A stretch of DNA of 64,000 bases from Acetobacterium bakii. GTDB taxonomy: Bacteria > Bacillota > Clostridia > Eubacteriales > Eubacteriaceae. The stretch's first letter is position 1. Each line of letters opens with the position of its first letter. This document shows positions 18,499-28,714 of the stretch, piece after piece. The position numbers and the translations under genes are program-made. Under the pieces are notes generated by a model. That model was not told the DNA's origin. It made no database searches and saw nothing but the letters and a program-made list of their open reading frames with translations. The stretch is taken from contig NZ_LGYO01000008.1 in assembly GCF_001263355.1 (NCBI RefSeq), positions 130,632 through 194,631 of the forward strand, read 5' to 3'.

Positions 18499-19488
18499 TT
18501 GAGCAAACTAATTAGTAATAAATCGATGAAAAGAGATAGCGGAAAAATGAATGGTAAGGTGAAGCTTGACGATTTTTGTAAGGACCTTAAACTGGAAAAA
18601 ATATACTCTGATTCTGAAGAAATAGACTTAACCGATAGCGGAATTAACCGTCCCGGGATTCAATTGCATGGTTATTATAAACATTTTGATGCCAATCGCA
18701 TCCAAGTTATTGGAAAGGTTGAAATTGCATACCTGTTGGATTTAGATCCTGAAGTAAGAAAACAAAAGATTGATGATTTTTTTGCCTGTGAATTTCCTTG
18801 TTTTATTGTGTGTTGGAATCTAGATGAGGTTGATCTCTTTCTGGATGCGGCAAAAAAACATGGACGCATTCTATTGAAAAGCAGTGAACATACTACCTCG
18901 CTCTTTTATCACCTGGTTGATTATATCGATCGGATTTCTGCACCTATGGTCAGTCTTCACGGGGTATTAGTTGAGGTGTTTGGGGTTGGGGTACTGATTA
19001 CCGGTCCAAGTGGAATAGGCAAAAGCGAAACAGCTCTTGAAATTGTGAAGCGTGGGCATTGCCTTATTGCCGACGATGTGGTGGAAGTCACCCGAATAAG
19101 AGACAGTCACCTGATGGGAACTGCACCGTTGTTACTTCAGCATTTTATGGAAATAAGAGGTATCGGAATTATAGATGTGAAAACTCTTTATGGTGCCAGG
19201 GGTGTAAAACAAGTCGTTGAAATAGACATGGTCATTCGTCTGGAAAATTGGGATGAACGGTCTCCCTATGATCGCCTGGGTCTCGATGAAAAAAAATTGG
19301 ATATTTTAGGAATTGAGATACCTGAGGTAATGATTCCCGTGTCGGGTGGGCGTAACCTTGCCTGTATCATTGAAACGGCAGCCATCAACAACCGCACCAA
19401 ACAGTACGGTTATCATTCCGCCCAGGTATTTTGTGACAGAGTCGCCCATCAAAATGAACTTGAAGTGGAAAAAAGAAAGAAAAAATAG
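18499..19488 (+). CDS. hprK: HPr kinase/phosphorylase
   Basis: Bifunctional sensor enzyme that phosphorylates and dephosphorylates Ser46 of HPr, linking glycolytic state to CcpA catabolite control. 329 aa from a TTG start with GAGGTAG upstream. Walker A GPSGIGKSE (~168-176), ADDVVEV and the family signature MEIRGIGIIDV (~215) with the K-loop residues after it are all present. No HPr gene lies in the window. It is followed within 20 bases by a PHP-domain gene. Confidence 0.96.
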   Translation: MSKLISNKSMKRDSGKMNGKVKLDDFCKDLKLEKIYSDSEEIDLTDSGINRPGIQLHGYYKHFDANRIQVIGKVEIAYLLDLDPEVRKQKIDDFFACEFPCFIVCWNLDEVDLFLDAAKKHGRILLKSSEHTTSLFYHLVDYIDRISAPMVSLHGVLVEVFGVGVLITGPSGIGKSETALEIVKRGHCLIADDVVEVTRIRDSHLMGTAPLLLQHFMEIRGIGIIDVKTLYGARGVKQVVEIDMVIRLENWDERSPYDRLGLDEKKLDILGIEIPEVMIPVSGGRNLACIIETAAINNRTKQYGYHSAQVFCDRVAHQNELEVEKRKKK

Positions 19489-19507
19489 AAGAAAATAGAG
19501 GAGAACA

Positions 19508-20275
19508 ATGCGAAATTACGTTTTAGATGGACACACCCACACACTGAATTGCGGCCATGCCTACAGCACCCTTTCAGAATTAATTAACGAGGCTGCCAAA
19601 AGAAATATGGAAATGATTTGTCTTACCGAACACGGTCCGGCGCTTCCGGGAGCACCGAGCCCACTGTTTTTTGCAAATTACCGAATTATCCCCGGCAAGG
19701 TAAATAATATTAAGATTTTAAAGGGAATTGAAAGTAATATTATGGACATAGATGGTAACACCGATATTCCCATGAATTATCTGGAATCCCTGGAGATTAT
19801 CTCAGCCTCATTGCACACACCAACTTTTAAACCGAAAACAAAAAATGAAAACACCAGTGCAGTGTTAGGCGCCATAGCCAATCCTCACGTGGATTTTATC
19901 TGTCATCTTGGAAATCCTCAGTATGAACTTGATTACGAAGTCATTTTGCAGGATGCAAAAAAACATAACACTCTCATTGAAATTAATAATGGATCGTTCT
20001 TTATCAGACGGGGATCAAAGCCAAACTGCGAATGGATTGCCAATCGTTGTAAAGAATTGGATATGCCCATTATCATCGGAAGCGACACTCATTTTGCAAC
20101 AGATATCGGCTATTTTCCTTATGTGGATAAGGTTCTTACCGCAGTTGATTTTCCAGATGCGCTCATTATTAATTTAGAGACAAAGCGTTTAACAGACTAT
20201 CTTGAGGCGAAAGGTCGAACCCTTTTTAAAGATCCGAGACAATACGCAGAAGATTTATTTTCACAAAAAGATTAA
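19508..20275 (+). CDS. PHP-domain phosphoesterase (YcdX-like)
   Basis: 255-aa metal-dependent hydrolase with motifs DGHTHT (residue ~7), CLTEHGP (~38), ESNIM and GSDTHF (~195), as in the YcdX group of PHP phosphatases. Substrate is unknown. The GAGGAGAA ribosome site and 19-base gap suggest co-transcription with hprK. Confidence 0.85.
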   Translation: MRNYVLDGHTHTLNCGHAYSTLSELINEAAKRNMEMICLTEHGPALPGAPSPLFFANYRIIPGKVNNIKILKGIESNIMDIDGNTDIPMNYLESLEIISASLHTPTFKPKTKNENTSAVLGAIANPHVDFICHLGNPQYELDYEVILQDAKKHNTLIEINNGSFFIRRGSKPNCEWIANRCKELDMPIIIGSDTHFATDIGYFPYVDKVLTAVDFPDALIINLETKRLTDYLEAKGRTLFKDPRQYAEDLFSQKD

Positions 20276-20342
20276 TCTGTGGTAAAATGGTCGGAAACGA
20301 CTATGGTTAACTGCCAAACCAAGTTAAGAAGGGAACCTAAGC

Positions 20343-21218
20343 ATGAACATTAAGATCATTACCGATTCTGCATGTGATATTTTAGAAGATGATCGAGATG
20401 CATATGATATTGAAATAATGCCCGTTTATGTCACCGGAGATACAAAAAATTATCGGGATGGGATTGACATTACTTCTGAACTTGTTTATAAAAATATGCG
20501 TAGCGGGGTACGATATAAAACCTCCCAAATTCCTTATGGAGATTTTTTTAAACGTTTTGAAGCATTAATCCTTGAGAAGCAACCATTTATTTACCTTTCT
20601 TTTTCAAGTGGTTTATCGGGAACATACCAGGCCGCAACCCTGGCGGCAAGGGATCTAAAAGAAACATATCCTGAAGCTGTCTTTGAGGTAGTTGATACAA
20701 AGGCCGTGTGCTACGGTTTGGGCCATATTGTTTATGCGGTTGCCAAGGCTGCAAAAAATGGTGGAACAATGGACGAACTGATTAAACAGAGCAGCTATTA
20801 TATTAAACATGTGAAGCATGTTTTCACGGTAACCGATCTCCAGTACCTGTACCGGGGAGGTCGATTAAATAAGGGAACTGCCATCATTGGCAATATGCTG
20901 CATATAAATCCATTACTTGTGGTTGATGAAGCGGGAGAACTTAAGCAGATTGATAAAATCCGCGGAGAAAAGAAGCTTATCAAAAAGATGGTGGATTATC
21001 TAGAGGTTTATGGGAATCAGATGAATGCTCAAACCATTGGGATCAGTCATGCAGACAATCCCGATTTGGCAGCAAGTTTTGTTAAACTGGCTGGTAAGCG
21101 CTTTAATACTGATAATTTTAAAATTGTCCAGCTTGGTGCAACCGTTGGAACCCATACCGGTCCTGGTACGCTGGCAGTGTTTTTCTTCGATGAATGGAAA
21201 GAATGGCCTCGGATCTAA
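20343..21218 (+). CDS. DegV family fatty-acid-binding protein
   Basis: 291 aa; N-terminal ITDSACDIL and the SSGLSGTYQ ligand-pocket motif (~86) are typical of DegV proteins, which in Bacillota present fatty acids to the FakA kinase. No fakA is nearby. The function is assigned by family only. Confidence 0.88.
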   Translation: MNIKIITDSACDILEDDRDAYDIEIMPVYVTGDTKNYRDGIDITSELVYKNMRSGVRYKTSQIPYGDFFKRFEALILEKQPFIYLSFSSGLSGTYQAATLAARDLKETYPEAVFEVVDTKAVCYGLGHIVYAVAKAAKNGGTMDELIKQSSYYIKHVKHVFTVTDLQYLYRGGRLNKGTAIIGNMLHINPLLVVDEAGELKQIDKIRGEKKLIKKMVDYLEVYGNQMNAQTIGISHADNPDLAASFVKLAGKRFNTDNFKIVQLGATVGTHTGPGTLAVFFFDEWKEWPRI

Positions 21219-21261
21219 AAAAGGTCAGTGCAACAGAAAAATAAAAAAAATAAGGAGTAAC

Positions 21262-22332
21262 ATGTTAGATAAGTTAGATTTTTTAGCAGGAAAATATGCT
21301 GAATTAAATGAAAAAATAAGTGATCCAAAAATAATCGGGGATCAAAATCAGTGGAAAAAGCTGATGAAAGAGCAATCTCATATGCAACCCATCATTGAAA
21401 AATACAATGAGTATACAGCAGCACTCACGGGTATTGACGAGACAAAGGAAATGCTTGCGGATAAACAATTGGAAAGTGATTTCAAAGAAATGGCAGAAGC
21501 CGAACTTCACGAGCTCACTGAACAAAAAATTGCTCTTGAAGAGGAACTGCGAGTTCTTTTATTACCAAAGGATCCCAATGATGATAAAAATGTTATCGTC
21601 GAAGTTCGGGCCGGAGCCGGCGGCAGTGAAGCAGCTCTTTTTGCCGGGGATCTTTTCAGAATGTTTACCCGGTATGCCGAGCGTCAGGGTTGGAAAACCG
21701 AAATTATGAGTTCCAGTATCCCTGATATCGGTGGCATTAAGGAGATCATTTTCTTAATCGAAGGAACCGGTGCTTACAGTCGCCTGAAATATGAAAGTGG
21801 TGTTCATCGGGTTCAACGGATTCCAAGTACTGAATCCGGAGGGCGGATTCATACCTCAACCGCCACAGTCGCGGTGCTTCCGGAAGCCGAAGATGTTGAA
21901 GTGGATATCAGTGCCAATGATTTAAGAATCGATGTTTATCGTTCATCCGGTAACGGTGGACAAAGTGTTAATACCACAGACTCCGCAGTTCGAATTACCC
22001 ATCTACCCACCGGAATGGTGGCAACCTGTCAGGATGAAAAATCCCAGTTAAAAAACAAGGATAAAGCTTTGAAAATATTAAAGGCTAGAATTCTTGAAAT
22101 AGAAACCCAAAAACAACAAAGCGAAATTGCTGAAAATCGAAAAAGTCAGGTTGGAACAGGCGATCGTAGTGAACGGATACGAACCTATAATTTCCCACAA
22201 GGACGTATTTCAGATCATCGTATTGGCGTAACAGTCTACCAGCTTGAAGCTTTTTTAGATGGGGATATCGATGAGATGGTTAATGCATTGATTACCAGTG
22301 ATCAGGCTGAAAAGTTAAAACAACAATCCTAA
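21262..22332 (+). CDS. prfA: Peptide chain release factor 1
   Basis: Recognises UAA and UAG stop codons and triggers peptide release. 356 aa from the ATG at 21262, which has AAGGAG upstream; the open frame extends further back but only inside degV in another frame. The GGQ catalytic motif (GNGGQS, ~230) and the codon-recognition region are intact. prmC, which methylates the GGQ glutamine, is not in this window. Confidence 0.96.
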   Translation: MLDKLDFLAGKYAELNEKISDPKIIGDQNQWKKLMKEQSHMQPIIEKYNEYTAALTGIDETKEMLADKQLESDFKEMAEAELHELTEQKIALEEELRVLLLPKDPNDDKNVIVEVRAGAGGSEAALFAGDLFRMFTRYAERQGWKTEIMSSSIPDIGGIKEIIFLIEGTGAYSRLKYESGVHRVQRIPSTESGGRIHTSTATVAVLPEAEDVEVDISANDLRIDVYRSSGNGGQSVNTTDSAVRITHLPTGMVATCQDEKSQLKNKDKALKILKARILEIETQKQQSEIAENRKSQVGTGDRSERIRTYNFPQGRISDHRIGVTVYQLEAFLDGDIDEMVNALITSDQAEKLKQQS

Positions 22333-22483
22333 GAGTCAACAACCTTGAATTATGGCGCAAACAAATTCTTTTAGAATTTGAAGCCGCCTAATTTGAGGTT
22401 TTTTATTGGAAAAACTCGCTGTAATCATAAAAACAGAGTCTCGATATTATAAGAATCAATGGAATTACGGCATTGTTTGATGC

Positions 22484-22489
22484 TATAAT
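22484..22489 (+). promoter_or_regulatory. Extended -10 before the phosphoesterase gene
   Basis: TATAAT preceded by TGC, 25 bases before the start at 22514; no good -35. A small AAATTC / GAATTT hairpin lies at about 22364-22380 after prfA, without a clear U-tract. Confidence 0.5.
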
Positions 22490-22513
22490 AATCCAATATC
22501 CAAAGGAGGAATA

Positions 22514-23341
22514 ATGAAGATATTAAAATTTTTGCTAACCGCAACACTAATAGTCGGCATTCTTGTTTTGGCTGCTTATGTTTATCCCCGATACATTGAA
22601 CCGAACCTTTTGAAGGTTAATAGGGTGAAGCTTGAAAGCGATAAACCTGAAACACTGATTAAAATCGTCTTTTTTGGTGACACCCATTTTGGGGAATTCT
22701 ATGACACCAGTCAGCTGGACCGAATCGTTGAAAAAGTAAACGCGGAAAATCCGGATATTGTTATTTTTACAGGAGACCTTATTGGAGCCTCAGGGGAATT
22801 TATCAGCAATCCTGATTGTATTTCACTGGGTCTGGCAGAAATCCATGCAACATATGGTAAATATGGGGTTTTTGGAAATCATGAATATGCTTTGTATCAA
22901 GAATATGATTATGAAGAAACCATGAAGGCCGGAGGATTTGAGGTTTTGGTAAATGATTGGGTAGATATTCCTGAAATAAATGTGAGGATTCTGGGTATTG
23001 ATGATTATTATCAGGGATCACCTGATAAGGATTTAGGGTCTGAAGCCCGAATGGATGCTTTTAATATTCTCATAACGCATGAACCGGACTTTGTGGATCA
23101 AATGAATATTGATGGTGTACAATTGATTTTAGCGGGGCACACCCATGGAGGACAAATTTCGATTCCTTTTTTAACGGAAAAGATTCTTCCTTTTGGCGGA
23201 GAAAAATATATTAAGGGACTTTTTGAAATTGGAATGGATGGGAAAACAGATCTTTTTGTTACCAAGGGTATCGGAACGACTAAATTACCTTTTCGTTTTA
23301 TGAATATTCCCGAGATTGTATCAATAGAGATTGGTAATTAA
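22514..23341 (+). CDS. Membrane-anchored calcineurin-like metallophosphoesterase
   Basis: 275 aa with one N-terminal membrane segment (~5-25) and a full set of dinuclear-metal motifs: FGDTHFG (~55), TGDLIG, GNHEY, ITHEPD and AGHTHGGQ (~210). It resembles the YkuE/YaeI group, some of which act on phospholipid-linked or UDP-sugar-lipid substrates; the substrate here is unknown. AAAGGAGG precedes the ATG. Single-gene unit. Confidence 0.88.
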   Translation: MKILKFLLTATLIVGILVLAAYVYPRYIEPNLLKVNRVKLESDKPETLIKIVFFGDTHFGEFYDTSQLDRIVEKVNAENPDIVIFTGDLIGASGEFISNPDCISLGLAEIHATYGKYGVFGNHEYALYQEYDYEETMKAGGFEVLVNDWVDIPEINVRILGIDDYYQGSPDKDLGSEARMDAFNILITHEPDFVDQMNIDGVQLILAGHTHGGQISIPFLTEKILPFGGEKYIKGLFEIGMDGKTDLFVTKGIGTTKLPFRFMNIPEIVSIEIGN

Positions 23342-23446
23342 AGGTTCCCAGGAAGAAAAATGAGTAATTTTAGGAATATGAAGCTGGTTATTGCTAAGAA
23401 AAGGAAAAGAACTTACTGTAAATATTCCCTACATCATTGACAATCA

Positions 23447-23475
23447 ATGCTTTTATAAGTAAAATTAGAACGAGT
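23447..23475 (+). promoter_or_regulatory. Ferredoxin gene promoter
   Basis: TTGACA at 23447-23452, 17-base spacer, TAAAAT at 23470-23475; leader about 50 bases. Confidence 0.8.
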
Positions 23476-23532
23476 CTAAATTAACTGGAAAACGGATATT
23501 TCATTCTTGAAGGTCCGTAAGGAGGAGTAACA

Positions 23533-23919
23533 ATGAAAAAAGTAGTGGTAGTTGATCAAGCGGCATGTGTAGCATGTTTAGGGTGTGAATTGGCATGTGC
23601 AAATGCATTTTATAAAGAGTTGAATCCAGAATTGTCTTGTATTCGCATAACTGAAGAAGATGATAGTTTTAAAACCCTTGTATGTATCCAATGTGGTAAA
23701 TGTGCAGAAGCTTGTGAAGTCGGCGCAATTACACAAAACAAAAAAGGCGTCTATATGATTAGTAAAAAATTATGTGTGAACTGTGGCAAATGTATTGAAG
23801 CATGTCCATTTGGCGTTCTTGTGAAGTCCGAAGATAAAGATGTACCTTCAAAATGTATTGCATGTGGAATTTGTGTTGAAGCATGTCCACAAAATGTATT
23901 GGCAATAGTAGAAGCATAA
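23533..23919 (+). CDS. Multi-cluster 4Fe-4S ferredoxin (CooF/HycB-like)
   Basis: 128 aa with sixteen or more cysteines in four CxxCxxCxxxC-type sets (CVACLGCELAC, CIQCGKCAEAC, CVNCGKCIEAC, CIACGICVEAC), so it can hold about four [4Fe-4S] clusters. This is the build of CooF/HycB electron-transfer subunits that pair with CO dehydrogenase, formate dehydrogenase or hydrogenase. No oxidoreductase partner is adjacent and it has its own promoter and terminator, so it is probably a free-standing electron carrier. Confidence 0.88.
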   Translation: MKKVVVVDQAACVACLGCELACANAFYKELNPELSCIRITEEDDSFKTLVCIQCGKCAEACEVGAITQNKKGVYMISKKLCVNCGKCIEACPFGVLVKSEDKDVPSKCIACGICVEACPQNVLAIVEA

Positions 23920-23931
23920 AGAATACTTGAT

Positions 23932-23962
23932 AAAAAAAGGTTCCCTAGGGAACCTTTTTTTT
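23932..23962. terminator. Bidirectional terminator between ferredoxin and glyQS
   Basis: Perfect GGTTCCCTAGGGAACC stem with A7 and T8 on the two sides; serves the converging ferredoxin and glycyl-tRNA synthetase genes. Confidence 0.93.
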
Positions 23963-24004
23963 GTTGTAAAGCCAGATTAATCATTCAGTGGTGTGAATCA
24001 ATGA

Positions 24005-25399
24005 TTAAAAGTCTACCCGAGCAGCGATGTAGCTGACCATTTCACTGATAGGCACGCGATCCTGTTTCATGGTATCGCGGTCTCTAATGGTAACACACTT
24101 ATCTTCCAGGGTATCGAAATCTACAGTAACACAAAAGGGCGTTCCGATTTCATCCTGACGGCGGTAACGCTTGCCAATGCTTCCAGTTTCATCATATTCA
24201 ACCATAAACTTCTTGGCCAACTGCTGATAAATATCAGTGGCTTCAGAACTCAGCTTTTTAGACAGCGGCAAAACTGTAGCCTTGTAAGCGGCAAGAAAGG
24301 GATGGATTTTCATAACATGTCGTTCTTCGGTTTTATCACCATTTTCGATGACTTCTTTTTCCATGGCATTACATAAGAATGCCAAAAATACGCGATCAGC
24401 ACCAAGCGATGGTTCGATGCAATAAGGAATATACTTTTCATTGGTGGCAGGGTCGATGTAATTCATATCCTTGGTTGAATGGTTTTGATGCTGAGTCAGG
24501 TCAAAGTCGGTTCGATCAGCAATTCCCCAGAGTTCACCCCAGCCAAATGGGAAACGGAATTCCACATCGGTGGTGGCATTACTGTAATGCGAAAGTTCTT
24601 CTTTTTCATGATCACGGAAACGAATATTATCATCCTTCATCCCCAAGTCAAATAGCCATTTTTTACAGAAAGCTTTCCAGTAATCAAACCACTCCAGGTC
24701 AGTACCGGGAGCACAGAAAAATTCAAGTTCCATCTGTTCGAATTCACGGGTTCTAAAAATAAAGTTTCCCGGCGTGATTTCATTTCTAAAGGATTTGCCA
24801 ATCTGGGCAATACCAAAGGGTATTTTTTTACGGGTCGTTCGCTGAACATTTTTGAAGTTAACAAAAATCCCCTGGGCGGTTTCCGGCCGTAAAAAAATCT
24901 CGCTGGCGGTATCCTCGTTAACCCCCTGAAAAGTCTTGAACATCAGGTTGAATTGGCGGATATCGGTGTAGTTCATTTTTCCGCATTCAGGGCACACAAT
25001 ATTGTTTTCAAGAATAAAGGCCATCATTTGATCATTGGTCCAGGCATCAGTAATAACATCTTCGCCTTTTTCGAAATAATAGTCGGCAATGAGCTTATCC
25101 GCGCGAAAACGGGATTGACAGGATTTGCAATCCATTAGCGGATCATTGAATCCGCCAACATGGCCGGAAGCAACCCAAGTTTTTGGGTTCATCAGAATGG
25201 CTGCATCCAAACCGACATTATACGGTGATTCCTGGACGAATTTTTTCCACCAGGCTTTTTTTATATTGTTTTTCATCTCAACACCTAATGGGCCGTAATC
25301 CCAGCTGTTGGCAAGACCATCATAAATTTCAGAACCTGGGAAAATAATTCCCCTCATTTTTGCGAGGCTGACAATTTCAGCCATGGTAAATTGTGACAT
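24005..25399 (-). CDS. glyQS: Glycyl-tRNA synthetase (homodimeric type)
   Basis: Class II synthetase that charges tRNA-Gly. 464 aa, the single-chain alpha2 form shared by many Bacillota, archaea and eukaryotes and not the GlyQ+GlyS tetramer. Motif 2 ([19 protein letters not shown] region), motif 3 ([13 protein letters not shown], ~330) and a C-terminal anticodon-binding domain are present. A cysteine set (CKSC...CPEC) forms a zinc-like insertion. Preceded by a T-box leader. Confidence 0.97.
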   Translation of the reverse strand: MSQFTMAEIVSLAKMRGIIFPGSEIYDGLANSWDYGPLGVEMKNNIKKAWWKKFVQESPYNVGLDAAILMNPKTWVASGHVGGFNDPLMDCKSCQSRFRADKLIADYYFEKGEDVITDAWTNDQMMAFILENNIVCPECGKMNYTDIRQFNLMFKTFQGVNEDTASEIFLRPETAQGIFVNFKNVQRTTRKKIPFGIAQIGKSFRNEITPGNFIFRTREFEQMELEFFCAPGTDLEWFDYWKAFCKKWLFDLGMKDDNIRFRDHEKEELSHYSNATTDVEFRFPFGWGELWGIADRTDFDLTQHQNHSTKDMNYIDPATNEKYIPYCIEPSLGADRVFLAFLCNAMEKEVIENGDKTEERHVMKIHPFLAAYKATVLPLSKKLSSEATDIYQQLAKKFMVEYDETGSIGKRYRRQDEIGTPFCVTVDFDTLEDKCVTIRDRDTMKQDRVPISEMVSYIAARVDF

Positions 25400-25437
25400 G
25401 CTTTTCCTCCTATGTACTTATGTACTTAAAAAAATTA

Positions 25438-25691
25438 AAAATAAATCCGCCCCTTGTAATATACAAGGGACGGATTGTTCCGCGGTTCCACCCAAGTTGC
25501 CTGTCAAAGACAAACCACCTTAATTTTTAACGAGTTTCACGTCAGACACGGTGCGATTAGACACTGTCTGCAGCTCCAAAAGCTCCATTCATTGGGTATT
25601 CGTACAGATCTCACACCATCATCTGCTCGCTTAAACCATTGACCTAATGACACTCTTTTTTCATTGCTTTTATTTATTTGTTTGTAAACTA
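25438..25691 (-). promoter_or_regulatory. T-box leader of glyQS
   Basis: Minus-strand leader of about 250 bases. The invariant T-box GGGTGGAACCGCGG is at 25480-25493 (complement), followed by a terminator stem AATCCGTCCCTTGTA / TACAAGGGGCGGATT at 25442-25476 and T-rich bases. Upstream helices fit a stem I. Uncharged tRNA-Gly would favour the antiterminator and raise synthetase expression. I did not assign the exact specifier triplet. Confidence 0.93.
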
Positions 25692-25697
25692 AGTTAA

Positions 25698-25726
25698 AGA
25701 TTATCAAAAACAAAGATGAATGTCAA
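25698..25726 (-). promoter_or_regulatory. glyQS promoter
   Basis: Minus-strand TTGACA (complement 25721-25726), 17-base spacer, TAATCT (complement 25698-25703), starting the T-box leader. The remaining 200 bases up to the next gene are AT-rich, with nothing else I recognise. Confidence 0.8.
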
Positions 25727-25957
25727 GGTAAAATTACCTTTCCCAGAGATTGTAGCAAAAATTAATTTAATCAATAACTGGGTTTTTATAAATTAAGAGA
25801 TTAATAAAAAAAAAAAAACAATTGATGTTGGATTAATGTTAAAATGTTTATGAACTGAATTGACAAAATTGAAATTATTGTTAACCAGGAGAATGAATGG
25901 ATTAGGTAATTTTATAAGTCTAATCTTTAATAATACACTATGTTTTGGAGAAAAAAT

Positions 25958-27703
25958 ATGACATTTGAAATGCTAGCGGGTCTCTTCGGTGGATTAGGCC
26001 TTTTTATTTACGGAATGCACATGATGAGCGAAGGACTTAAAACCGTTGCCGGATCTAGAATGAAGAAGTTGCTGGAGGTTCTAACCAATAATAGAGTTAA
26101 AGCGGTTATGGTTGGAACAGTCGTCACCATGATTGTGCAAAGTTCAAGCACTACAACGGTTATGGTGGTAGGATTTGTCAATGCCGCGTTAATGACGCTT
26201 ACCCAGGCAGCTGGGGTTATTCTGGGAGCAAATATTGGGACAACGGTAACCGCCCAGTTGATTGCCTTCAACATTACTGAGATGGCACCAATCTTCATTG
26301 GTGTTGGGACAATAATAGCGCTTTTTGGAAATAAGAAGAAAATCCGGGATGCCGGGGGCATTGTGCTTGGTTTCGGTATTTTATTTTTCGGTATTGCACT
26401 GATGGCCGCGGCTATGTCTCCGCTAAGAGAAAGTGAAGACTTTATTTACCTCCTTACCACTTATGGAAAAAACCCATTATTGGGGCTCCTCATCGGGACA
26501 TTGATTACCGGGCTTGTTCAAAGCAGCAGCGCTTCCATTGGTTTGCTTCAGGCGTTGGCTATTTCGGGGGTGTTTTCCAGCATTGGCGGAACTGAAGCTA
26601 TTCAAATTTGCGTCCCGATTTTAATCGGGACGAACATTGGAACCTGTGTTACTGCGTTGATTTCTTGTATTGGCACATCCACTGCGGCAAAAAAAGCAGC
26701 GTTTATTCATCTATTTGTGAATATTTTTGGAGCTGTATGGGTAATGTTATTATTATTGGGAATGGATGGATTATTGTCAGTCAATCCTATTTATGAATTC
26801 ATTGTCAGCATTTCGGGAACGATCACCGCAGCGGGTGGCGAAGTCGTACCCAATGTGGCACGACAAATTGCCATGGCTCACACCTTCTTTAATATTGCGA
26901 ATACTATTGTACTTTTTCCGATTATTGGATATTTTGTTGCTTTTCTGGACCGAACCTATCCCGAAAAAGAAGAAGAAAAATGTCTGCAACTCGATGATCG
27001 TCTCTTCAGTAATCCCTCGATTGCCCTTGGCCAGGTTGGTAAAGAGTTGCTAAGACTGAGTGAGATGTGTCTGAAAAACTTCATACTTGCGTGCCAATCA
27101 GTCATGGAGGGCGATGAAAAGTTGAGTGAGGATGTTCGAAAGCGGGAAGAGCGCATTGATGAATTTCAACAGGGAATTGTGGAATACGCTATTAAGCTTT
27201 CAAATCTTAATCTATCCGAAGCCGAAAATGATCGGATTGCGTTTATCCTTAAGGGCAGCCACGATTTGGAACGGATTGGGGATCACGCTATGAACATTGC
27301 CGAATTGGCAGAAGTGCGGGTTGCAAATAAAATTATCTTCAGTGAGATTGGCAATCAGGAAGTATTGGATCATATTAATTTCACTTCGAATACGCTGAGA
27401 GATATGGTGGAACTTATTAAAAATGAAGATGTGGCATTATGTTATAAGATTTTTGATGAGGAAGAAGAAATTGATGTGATGACTGAAAAATTAAAGGACG
27501 ATCATATTCGGCGTCTTAATGATGGTGCATGTAATCCTTATGCAGGAATTATTTATCTGGATTTATTGACAAATATTGAGCGGGTCGGAGATCATGCGTC
27601 AAATATTGCCCAGGGTATTCTGGGTTTAAAACTGCATAAAGGGCTGATTAGTTCTGGAAAAAAAGATAAAGAAAAAAAGAATCTCATAACGACACAATTT
27701 TAA
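25958..27703 (+). CDS. Na/Pi-cotransporter family protein with PhoU-like domain
   Basis: Membrane protein of 581 aa. The ATG at 25958 has GGAG nine bases upstream; an in-frame ATG at 25940 has none. Two inverted NptA/Na_Pi_cotrans repeats carry QSSST (~58) and QSSSA (~190) substrate motifs, and the C-terminal third (~345-560) is a PhoU-like helical bundle. By family it would couple Na+ to phosphate movement, possibly export or sensing. A Na+-coupled role suits the suspected Na+-based bioenergetics. Confidence 0.9.
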   Translation: MTFEMLAGLFGGLGLFIYGMHMMSEGLKTVAGSRMKKLLEVLTNNRVKAVMVGTVVTMIVQSSSTTTVMVVGFVNAALMTLTQAAGVILGANIGTTVTAQLIAFNITEMAPIFIGVGTIIALFGNKKKIRDAGGIVLGFGILFFGIALMAAAMSPLRESEDFIYLLTTYGKNPLLGLLIGTLITGLVQSSSASIGLLQALAISGVFSSIGGTEAIQICVPILIGTNIGTCVTALISCIGTSTAAKKAAFIHLFVNIFGAVWVMLLLLGMDGLLSVNPIYEFIVSISGTITAAGGEVVPNVARQIAMAHTFFNIANTIVLFPIIGYFVAFLDRTYPEKEEEKCLQLDDRLFSNPSIALGQVGKELLRLSEMCLKNFILACQSVMEGDEKLSEDVRKREERIDEFQQGIVEYAIKLSNLNLSEAENDRIAFILKGSHDLERIGDHAMNIAELAEVRVANKIIFSEIGNQEVLDHINFTSNTLRDMVELIKNEDVALCYKIFDEEEEIDVMTEKLKDDHIRRLNDGACNPYAGIIYLDLLTNIERVGDHASNIAQGILGLKLHKGLISSGKKDKEKKNLITTQF

Positions 27704-27716
27704 AAGGAGACTGAAA

Positions 27717-28634
27717 ATGATGTATGATGTAATAATTGTAGGCAGTGGTCCAGCTGGTTTGAGTGCCGGTATTTATGCCGCACGCGGTGCTTTGAAAGTA
27801 TTGATTATGGAAAAAGGCGGTATTGGCGGACAAATTGCCACCAGCTGGGAAATTGAAAATTATCCGGGAGCACCGGCCCACTCTACCGGTCCGGGTCTGA
27901 CTGAACGAATGCGTGATCAATGTGTGGAATTTGGGGTGGAGTTTTCCATGCACACTTATTTATCGAATGAACAAACACCCCAGGGATTCACGGTTCAAAC
28001 CGATGCCGGTGAATTGAAAACCCAAACAATGATTATGGCCACCGGAGCTGAGCCGAGAATGATTGGCTGTAAAGGTGAACGCGAACTCCGGGGCATGGGG
28101 GTATCCTATTGTGCAACCTGTGACGCGAATTTTTTCAAAGGCTTAAAGGTTGCAGTCATTGGCGGCGGCGACACCGCTCTTGAAGAAGCCTTGTACCTTA
28201 CAAAATTTGCTGATGAAATTACTATTATACATCGACGGGACGAGCTGCGGGGTGCAAAGATTCTCCAAAAAAGAGTGATCGACAACCCTAAAATTAAATT
28301 CTTGCTCAGTTCGGTGATTGCAGAAATTAAAGGGAATGACATGGTGGAAAGTATTATTGTCAAAAATGTACGCACCGAAGAACTTTCTGAAGTGCCAATG
28401 GACGGGGTCTTCGTCTTTGTAGGGCAAAAGCCAAATACCGAAGCCTTTGTTGGGACGCTTCAGCGGGATGCACGAGATTATCTTATTACCGATGAGGAAA
28501 TGCGGACTAATATTCCGGGAATATTTGCAGCCGGGGATGTCCGCAAGAAATCCTTGCGACAGGTTGTGACAGCCACCTCAGACGGTGCAATCGCAGCGGT
28601 TAATGTAATTAAATTCATTGAAGATTTAAAGTAG
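27717..28634 (+). CDS. trxB: Thioredoxin reductase
   Basis: FAD-dependent reductase of 305 aa. It has the FAD motif GSGPAGLSAG (~9), redox pair CATCDA (~131) and NAD(P)-binding GGGDTALEEA (~150). The nucleotide site region HRRDELRGAK suggests NADPH. No thioredoxin gene is adjacent; ferredoxin- or glycine-reductase-linked roles cannot be excluded. It is 13 bases after the phosphate transporter with AAGGAG overlapping that gene's end, so likely co-transcribed. Confidence 0.93.
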   Translation: MMYDVIIVGSGPAGLSAGIYAARGALKVLIMEKGGIGGQIATSWEIENYPGAPAHSTGPGLTERMRDQCVEFGVEFSMHTYLSNEQTPQGFTVQTDAGELKTQTMIMATGAEPRMIGCKGERELRGMGVSYCATCDANFFKGLKVAVIGGGDTALEEALYLTKFADEITIIHRRDELRGAKILQKRVIDNPKIKFLLSSVIAEIKGNDMVESIIVKNVRTEELSEVPMDGVFVFVGQKPNTEAFVGTLQRDARDYLITDEEMRTNIPGIFAAGDVRKKSLRQVVTATSDGAIAAVNVIKFIEDLK

Positions 28635-28641
28635 AACATGA

Positions 28642-28647
28642 TATAAT
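28642..28647 (+). promoter_or_regulatory. Possible rpoN -10 element
   Basis: TATAAT immediately before the trxB terminator stem, about 70 bases before rpoN. It would place the start inside the hairpin, so its use is uncertain. Confidence 0.35.
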
Positions 28648-28677
28648 AGGACTGGTAAAAATTCAGTCCTGTTTTTA
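28647..28677 (+). terminator. trxB terminator
   Basis: AGGACTG / CAGTCCT stem, loop GTAAAAATT, then GTTTTTAT. Confidence 0.8.
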
Positions 28678-28714
28678 TAAATAGGAAAATATAACAAAGT
28701 GGGGATGTGTGAGA

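Noticed and set aside
21025-21261. Extended N-terminus of release factor 1
   Set aside because: The extra frame lies wholly inside degV and does not resemble any RF1; AAGGAG and ATG at 21262 fit the family start.
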